Source: CALCNS01 sp937897315 (GTDB lineage: Bacteria > Bacillota > JAAYKD01). From it: DNA of 64,000 bases. The DNA lies in contig DAINOJ010000001.1 in assembly GCA_036744005.1 (NCBI GenBank), positions 1 to 64,000 of the forward strand, given 5' to 3'. The notes under the pieces were generated by a model. The model was given only the letters and a program-made list of their open reading frames with translations. It made no database searches and had not been told where the DNA came from. Shown one piece after another: positions 60,299 to 64,000 of this stretch; position 1 is the first letter of the stretch; the number at the start of each line of letters is the position of its first letter. A program made the translations under genes and the position numbers.

Positions 60299-61594
60299 CT
60301 ATAGCAAACCTAATTTTGCAAAAATATCATCGACGTGTTTTAGATGATGGCGAATATCAAAGCAATCATTTAACTCTTCCTTGTTGAATTTCTCAGCAAC
60401 TAACGGTTCTTGAGCGATTAAATCCTTAAAGGGTTTCTCTTCTTCCCAAGCGCGCATCGCGTTTTTTTGTACTAAATCGTAGGCGGTTTCGCGTAGCAAA
60501 CCCTTCTCAACGAGACGGAGGAGGACCTGTTGAGAATGAATTAGACCACGGCTTTTTTCTATATTTCGTTGCATGTTTTGTGGATATACGAATAAATCTT
60601 TAACGATTCCAGTGAATTTAACCAGCATGTAATCCATGAGTATGGTGGTATCCGGCAAAATAATACGTTCCACGGAAGAATGTGAGATGTCACGTTCGTG
60701 CCAAAGAGGAATGTTTTCCAAAGCAGCTAAGGAGTTGCCTCGTACAACTCTAGCTAAACCACTAATTTGTTCACAATTGACAGGATTTCGTTTGTGGGGC
60801 ATCGCAGACGAGCCTTTTTGCCCTTGTCGGAAGGGCTCTTCGACTTCTCGGATTTCGGTTTTTTGCAAAGCCCGAATCTCGGTAGCATACTTATCTAAGC
60901 AAGAAGCAATAATGGCCAGGGTAGAGAGCAGTTCTGCATGACGATCTCTTTGCAGAATTTGGGTGGAGATCAACGCAGGACGTAATTTCATTCCCTCACA
61001 AACATATCGTTCCACAAAGGGATCGACATTGGCATAGGTTCCAACAGCCCCGGAGATTTTACCGACTGAAATCACTTCTTTGGCTCTGGCTAAGCGTTCT
61101 ATGTTGCGTCTGGTTTCACTGTACCATAAAGCCAACTTTAAACCAAAAGTGGTGGGCTCCGCATGAACCCCATGCGTTCTACCCATGCAAACCGTATCTT
61201 TGTATCGGATAGCTTGCTGTCGTAAGACTTCTGCAAAGACATCCAGATCTTCTTGTATCATAGTAACGGCTTCTTGTAATACTGCCGAAAGGGCGGTATC
61301 GACCACATCGGTAGATGTGAGGCCATAATGCAGGAATTTTGATTCCTGACCTAAATTTTCAGCGACACAGCGAGTAAATGCCACCACATCATGTCGGGTT
61401 TGTTCTTCAATTTCCTCGATTCGTTGAACATGGAATCGAGCATTCTTTCGCAATGCGACGGCCGCTTCCCGAGGTACCACGCCTAGTTCTGCCCACGCTT
61501 CTGTTGCAAGAATTTCCACATCCAGCCACTTTTTAAATCGATTTTCCTTAGACCATAGAGCAGCCATCTTTGGCCGTGAGTAACGATCTATCAT
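60299..61594 (-). CDS. purB: Adenylosuccinate lyase
   Basis: Cleaves SAICAR to AICAR and adenylosuccinate to AMP. The 431-residue fumarase/aspartase-superfamily protein carries GRTHGVHAEPTTFG, LTSTDVVDTA, the signature SSAMPHKRNPVNCE and the catalytic His in TRHDVVAFTRCVAENL. The start (ATG 61594) overlaps purE by 4 bases. purS follows 19 bases later; without purC between them, this operon supplies the lyase but not the SAICAR synthetase. Confidence 0.96.
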   Translation of the reverse strand: MIDRYSRPKMAALWSKENRFKKWLDVEILATEAWAELGVVPREAAVALRKNARFHVQRIEEIEEQTRHDVVAFTRCVAENLGQESKFLHYGLTSTDVVDTALSAVLQEAVTMIQEDLDVFAEVLRQQAIRYKDTVCMGRTHGVHAEPTTFGLKLALWYSETRRNIERLARAKEVISVGKISGAVGTYANVDPFVERYVCEGMKLRPALISTQILQRDRHAELLSTLAIIASCLDKYATEIRALQKTEIREVEEPFRQGQKGSSAMPHKRNPVNCEQISGLARVVRGNSLAALENIPLWHERDISHSSVERIILPDTTILMDYMLVKFTGIVKDLFVYPQNMQRNIEKSRGLIHSQQVLLRLVEKGLLRETAYDLVQKNAMRAWEEEKPFKDLIAQEPLVAEKFNKEELNDCFDIRHHLKHVDDIFAKLGLL

Positions 61595-62118
61595 TTTATC
61601 ACCATTCCCTTTTCTTGTAGGTAAGCAGTATAACCTACTTTCTGCAGATGGTCGTTTTTCTTGAGAACTTCCTTTGCCAATTCGGACTTATAGCCGGCAA
61701 ACCGAGTGGCTAGCTCCGCATTGGTTAATGACAAGATTTGCACGGCTAGTAAAGCGGCATTCTTAGTTCCGTTTATCGCTACGGTCGCTACCGGAACTCC
61801 GGTGGGCATTTGAACAATGGAGTGAAGTGCATCGGCTCCTTGTAAGGGCCCGGATGCTAAAGGTACTCCGATAACGGGTAGAGGAGTGCTGCCCGCGATG
61901 ACTCCGGGTAAATGAGCTGACATGCCCGCTGCAGCGATGACCACGCCAAAATCCCTTTCGATTAATCCTTTTGCTTTCTCGGTGACAAAATCGGTACATC
62001 TGTGTGCCGAAGCAATGGTCATTTCATAGGGAACACCGAATTCTTCCAATGTTTTCGCTGCACTGCTCATGTGCGATAGATCCGAATCACTTCCCATAAT
62101 CAACCAAACCTTTTTCAT
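61591..62118 (-). CDS. purE: N5-carboxyaminoimidazole ribonucleotide mutase
   Basis: Converts N5-CAIR to CAIR. The 175-residue protein reads as class I: MGSDSDLSHM, TIASAHRCTD, GMSAHLPGVIAGSTPLPVIGVP and QMPTGVPVATVAINGTKNAALLA. Class I PurE normally depends on PurK, which is not in the window. ATG 62118 follows AAAAGGAGGGTTTCG; a longer in-frame reading would begin upstream without a comparable site. It is the first gene of the purine operon. Confidence 0.95.
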   Translation of the reverse strand: MKKVWLIMGSDSDLSHMSSAAKTLEEFGVPYEMTIASAHRCTDFVTEKAKGLIERDFGVVIAAAGMSAHLPGVIAGSTPLPVIGVPLASGPLQGADALHSIVQMPTGVPVATVAINGTKNAALLAVQILSLTNAELATRFAGYKSELAKEVLKKNDHLQKVGYTAYLQEKGMVIK

Positions 62119-62133
62119 CGAAACCCTCCTTTT

Positions 62134-62169
62134 CGAACGATGCATGGGTAATAACCCCGTTATCGTTCG
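62134..62169 (-). promoter_or_regulatory. PurBox-like inverted repeat in the purine leader
   Basis: CGAACGAT (62134-62141) and its exact complement ATCGTTCG (62162-62169) are separated by 20 bases. Each arm with its flanks matches the Bacillus PurBox consensus at about 10 of 13 positions. It lies between the -10 and the purE ribosome site, so in RNA it could also form an 8-bp stem with an inner GGG/CCC hairpin. Either PurR binding or an RNA switch is possible. Confidence 0.5.
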
Positions 62170-62190
62170 TCTTTATATGGTTATGTGTTC

Positions 62191-62219
62191 ATTATAACAC
62201 GACGATTTTGGCTTGTCAA
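62191..62219 (-). promoter_or_regulatory. Sigma-A promoter of the purine operon
   Basis: On the minus strand a perfect TTGACA (complement of 62214-62219), a 17-base spacer and a perfect TATAAT (complement of 62191-62196). Transcription should start near 62184, about 65 bases before the purE start codon. Confidence 0.9.
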
Positions 62220-62277
62220 AGCAAAAATACGAACAATCCTGTAGGTAGATGATTTTACAATTTGGTCGAAACAGAAC

Positions 62278-62306
62278 TTGACAAAGCAGAGAAAAAAAGA
62301 GAGAAT
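62278..62306 (+). promoter_or_regulatory. Promoter of the DUF2089 gene
   Basis: Perfect TTGACA (62278-62283), 17-base spacer and GAGAAT (62301-62306), 34 bases before the ATG at 62340. It is divergent from the purine promoter. Confidence 0.6.
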
Positions 62307-62339
62307 GAAAGCAGAGGAACGTTTGAAAGGAATGATTTC

Positions 62340-62720
62340 ATGAAACGTAAAGTATTGGGTCGCTGCCCCGTTTGCTACGAGGCATTGTCGGTTACCCGTC
62401 TGCATTGTGATAACTGTCATACTACCATCGAAGGAGATTTTGATGTCTGCAAGTTCTGTCAACTCAGCCCGGAATTAAAAGAATTCGTGGAAGTCTTTAT
62501 TCGCTCACGTGGAAACATCAAAGAAGTAGAACGCGAACTTGGCGTATCGTATCCTACCGTTCGCAACCGATTGGATACGGTGATTGAAGCGTTAGGGTAT
62601 ACAGTAGACCGGCCGGATAGCGAGGACCAAAAGGCAGCTCGCCGAAGAGCTGTGCTAGAGCAATTGGGCAAAGGGGAACTGTCCATGGAAGAGGCCATGG
62701 AGAAAATCAAACAAATTTAG
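62340..62720 (+). CDS. DUF2089 zinc-ribbon / helix-turn-helix protein
   Basis: A 126-residue protein of the DUF2089 family: an N-terminal zinc ribbon (C9, C12, C23, C26, then C37 and C40 in DVCKFC) and a helix-turn-helix (FIRSRGNIKEVERELGVSYPTVRNRLDTVIEALGY), so probably a DNA-binding regulator. ATG 62340 follows AAAGGAATGATTTC; an in-frame start at 62262 has no ribosome site. It is transcribed away from purE with which it shares an intergenic region, and a terminator follows, so it is monocistronic. A role in controlling the neighbouring genes is untested. Confidence 0.85.
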   Translation: MKRKVLGRCPVCYEALSVTRLHCDNCHTTIEGDFDVCKFCQLSPELKEFVEVFIRSRGNIKEVERELGVSYPTVRNRLDTVIEALGYTVDRPDSEDQKAARRRAVLEQLGKGELSMEEAMEKIKQI

Positions 62721-62733
62721 TCGAAATAAGGCA

Positions 62734-62768
62734 AGAGATGAGCAGAAAATTTCTGCTCATCTCTTTTT
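62734..62768. terminator. Bidirectional terminator between DUF2089 and deoC
   Basis: AGAGATGAGCAGAAA (62734-62748) pairs with TTTCTGCTCATCTCT (62749-62763), almost perfectly, with T-runs on both strands. It ends the DUF2089 gene and the convergent deoC. Confidence 0.9.
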
Positions 62769-63422
62769 CTAAGTCGTTCTCTTGTCTGAAAGAATCTTAG
62801 GACCGGCACTTGCGCCCAGACGATTAGCCCCGGCGGCAATCATCGCCATTGCATCTTCATACGTACGGATGCCTCCGGACGCTTTCACACCCATGTCAGG
62901 GCCAACGGTTTGACGCATTAAAGCGACATGCTCTCTGGTTGCGCCGGCAGTGGAGAAACCAGTGGAAGTCTTGACAAAATGAGCACCTGCTTCTTTTGCG
63001 ATGTGGCAAGATCGAACAATTTCATCGTCTGTTAATAAGCAAGTCTCTAAGATGACCTTGACGATGGACGAACCGGCTACGGAACAAACAGCGAGAATGT
63101 CTTCCTTAACATCGTTCCACCGACCACTTTTGACTGCTCCAATAGAGATTACCATGTCGAGTTCTTCGGCACCCTGTAAAACCGCATGCCGTGCTTCTGC
63201 AGCTTTGATAGGGCTGGAAGAGGCACCCAAAGGAAAGCCAATCACCGTACAGGTTTTCACAGAACTGCCTTTTAACCTTGAAGACACTTGTGGAACATAC
63301 ACAGGATTGACGCATACGGAAGCAAAACCAAATTCAAGTGCCTCTTGGCAAAGACGCTCGATTTGTTCCGAGGTGGCTTCCGGTTTTAAGAGCGTGTGAT
63401 CAATCATACCAGCGAGATTCAT
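62769..63422 (-). CDS. deoC: Deoxyribose-phosphate aldolase
   Basis: Cleaves 2-deoxyribose 5-phosphate to glyceraldehyde 3-phosphate and acetaldehyde, so deoxyribonucleosides can be used. The 217-residue TIM barrel shows the DHTLLKPEA start, the proton-relay Asp89 in ELDMVISIGA, Lys122 in VKVILETCLL and the Schiff-base K151 in HFVKTSTGF. ATG 63422 follows AAGGAGGAGTGTACC. It stands alone with no deoA, deoB or nucleoside transporter beside it. No good promoter is evident upstream. Confidence 0.95.
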   Translation of the reverse strand: MNLAGMIDHTLLKPEATSEQIERLCQEALEFGFASVCVNPVYVPQVSSRLKGSSVKTCTVIGFPLGASSSPIKAAEARHAVLQGAEELDMVISIGAVKSGRWNDVKEDILAVCSVAGSSIVKVILETCLLTDDEIVRSCHIAKEAGAHFVKTSTGFSTAGATREHVALMRQTVGPDMGVKASGGIRTYEDAMAMIAAGANRLGASAGPKILSDKRTT

Positions 63423-63478
63423 GGTACACTCCTCCTTATTCAGTAGTACTTCCTATTTTAGCACAGGATGGGTCATAT

Positions 63479-63496
63479 GAGAATAGGTCAATTCTC
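63479..63496. promoter_or_regulatory. Palindrome upstream of deoC and the 63575 gene
   Basis: GAGAAT, six bases and ATTCTC form a perfect 18-base interrupted palindrome in the 152-base divergent gap. It may be an operator. Its minus-strand copy contains TTGACC, a possible -35, but no -10 at proper spacing is seen. Confidence 0.4.
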
Positions 63497-63574
63497 GGAT
63501 AAAAGAAGGATTCAAACCAACCGGTTTCGAATTGAACGATGTTAATTTGGGTGAAACAATGGAGGTACTGAATT

Positions 63575-64000
63575 TTGGAAGATAAAGCATTGAAGCCTGG
63601 AACCTTGAGCACGGTAAGAGCGTTGGCGATTTTTGCCGTATTGGTCTTGGTCGTTTCCGTTTTTGTCTATATCATGACTAACGGAGCAGAAACGAGACAA
63701 ATTTTTCTCTCGACTGAGGGTGTAGCGGACATGAAGAAACCCTCTGAAGCAGAAATCTTAATGGAATACCGAACGGATGATTTCTATGCTTATTTCATTC
63801 GCAACAAGAATGATATTCAAGCGTTTGCGATGATTAAGAAAATTGGTTTATGGGTGTATGACTATCCTTCCACAAAAAATCTTCAAAAGGTGACTTCACG
63901 GGAGTCTGCTTGGTATTACTACGATTTCGTGGCAGTCTCTGAGGGAGATTCGGTTCGGTTTAGAACTCCGCAAGGGGATAAGTTAGAACCGGTAATGCAG
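63575..64000 (+). CDS. Membrane-anchored protein, cut by window end
   Basis: An open frame of 142 codons from TTG 63575, nine bases after GGAGG, runs off the right edge with no stop. A charged N-terminus (EDKALKPGTLSTVR) leads into one hydrophobic helix (ALAIFAVLVLVVSVFVYIM, about residues 17-35), then an extracytoplasmic domain (from about 36 onward) with FYAYFIRN and several Tyr-rich stretches such as SAWYYYDFV. No family is recognised from this fragment. TTG as start is supported only by the ribosome site, and no better codon is near. Confidence 0.65.
   Translation, partial: MEDKALKPGTLSTVRALAIFAVLVLVVSVFVYIMTNGAETRQIFLSTEGVADMKKPSEAEILMEYRTDDFYAYFIRNKNDIQAFAMIKKIGLWVYDYPSTKNLQKVTSRESAWYYYDFVAVSEGDSVRFRTPQGDKLEPVMQ

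Noticed and set aside
1..64000. tRNA, rRNA, CRISPR arrays, insertion sequences, toxin-antitoxin or defence systems
   Set aside because: None was seen on reading both strands. There are no clustered direct repeats, transposase motifs or terminal repeats, and gaps are too short to hide such elements, although a covariance-model search was not possible.

Overview
The window reads as a chromosomal segment of a low-to-mid-GC Bacillota (Firmicutes), most likely an anaerobic, amino-acid-using clostridial lineage. The reasons are a PolC-type replicative polymerase, WhiA, a DUF896/YnzC protein, strong AGGAGG-type ribosome binding sites with many TTG and GTG starts, sigma-A promoters, U-tailed hairpin terminators, and a selenium-associated YedE/YedF/DUF3343 cluster with its class V aminotransferase and LysR regulator. 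I cannot place it more finely. I see no rRNA, tRNA, CRISPR array, insertion sequence, prophage or origin. Coding density is very high: no gene-free stretch exceeds 300 bases (the longest, about 220 bases, is the divergent purE/DUF2089 region).

Layout, left to right. (1) 158-4391, plus: cca, an MscS channel, an unrecognised coiled-coil protein and a small membrane-anchored protein, ending in a terminator shared with a minus-strand fumarate-reductase-like flavoprotein (4412-5959). (2) 6096-10508, plus: M20 amidohydrolase, class V aminotransferase, MATE transporter, AcuB-like CBS-ACT protein. (3) 10572-22836, plus, one long tightly packed run: polC (lacking the usual inserted exonuclease domain), DUF896, hutH-ftcD-hutI (histidine degradation, but no urocanase), whiA, a GNAT protein, a DUF5131 protein, an aminotransferase and panB. 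(4) 22863-26637: divergent selenium/sulfur-handling locus, with csd-lysR leftward and yedE-yedF-DUF3343 rightward, and a LysR-type palindrome between them. (5) 26802-29744: Rrf2 regulator-iscS-iscU-trxB, an Fe-S assembly and thiol reduction operon with an operator-like repeat on its promoter. (6) 29898-38492, plus: guaB, a truncated GH20-like protein, a second class V aminotransferase, nadD-nadE (NadE with a glutaminase domain that has lost its catalytic residues), a membrane acyltransferase and an HAD phosphatase. (7) 38537-40575: ridA (minus), then a small membrane protein and a DapA/HOGA-family aldolase (plus). (8) 40628-47976, minus: HAD phosphatase, SpoU methyltransferase, GNAT, a two-gene ABC exporter, an M29-like metallopeptidase and a YfbR-like nucleotidase. 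(9) 48105-50565, minus: LemA and a DUF2207 protein. (10) 50673-62118, minus: the purine operon purE-B-S-Q-L-F-M-N-H-D plus a flavin reductase, driven by a near-perfect sigma-A promoter and a leader with a PurBox-like inverted repeat; purC and purK are not here. (11) 62340-64000: DUF2089 regulator (plus), deoC (minus) and a membrane protein cut off by the window end.

How it fits together: the segment is mostly housekeeping metabolism (purines and GMP, NAD, histidine to glutamate, Fe-S clusters and selenium). The points that depart from textbook form are the exonuclease-less PolC, the dead glutaminase half of NadE, the truncated GH20-like protein, the HE-for-HD change in the YfbR homologue, and several operator candidates. 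I did not find a wholly new multi-gene system that I could defend; the cca-mscS-coiled-coil-membrane protein group is the best candidate for undescribed function.
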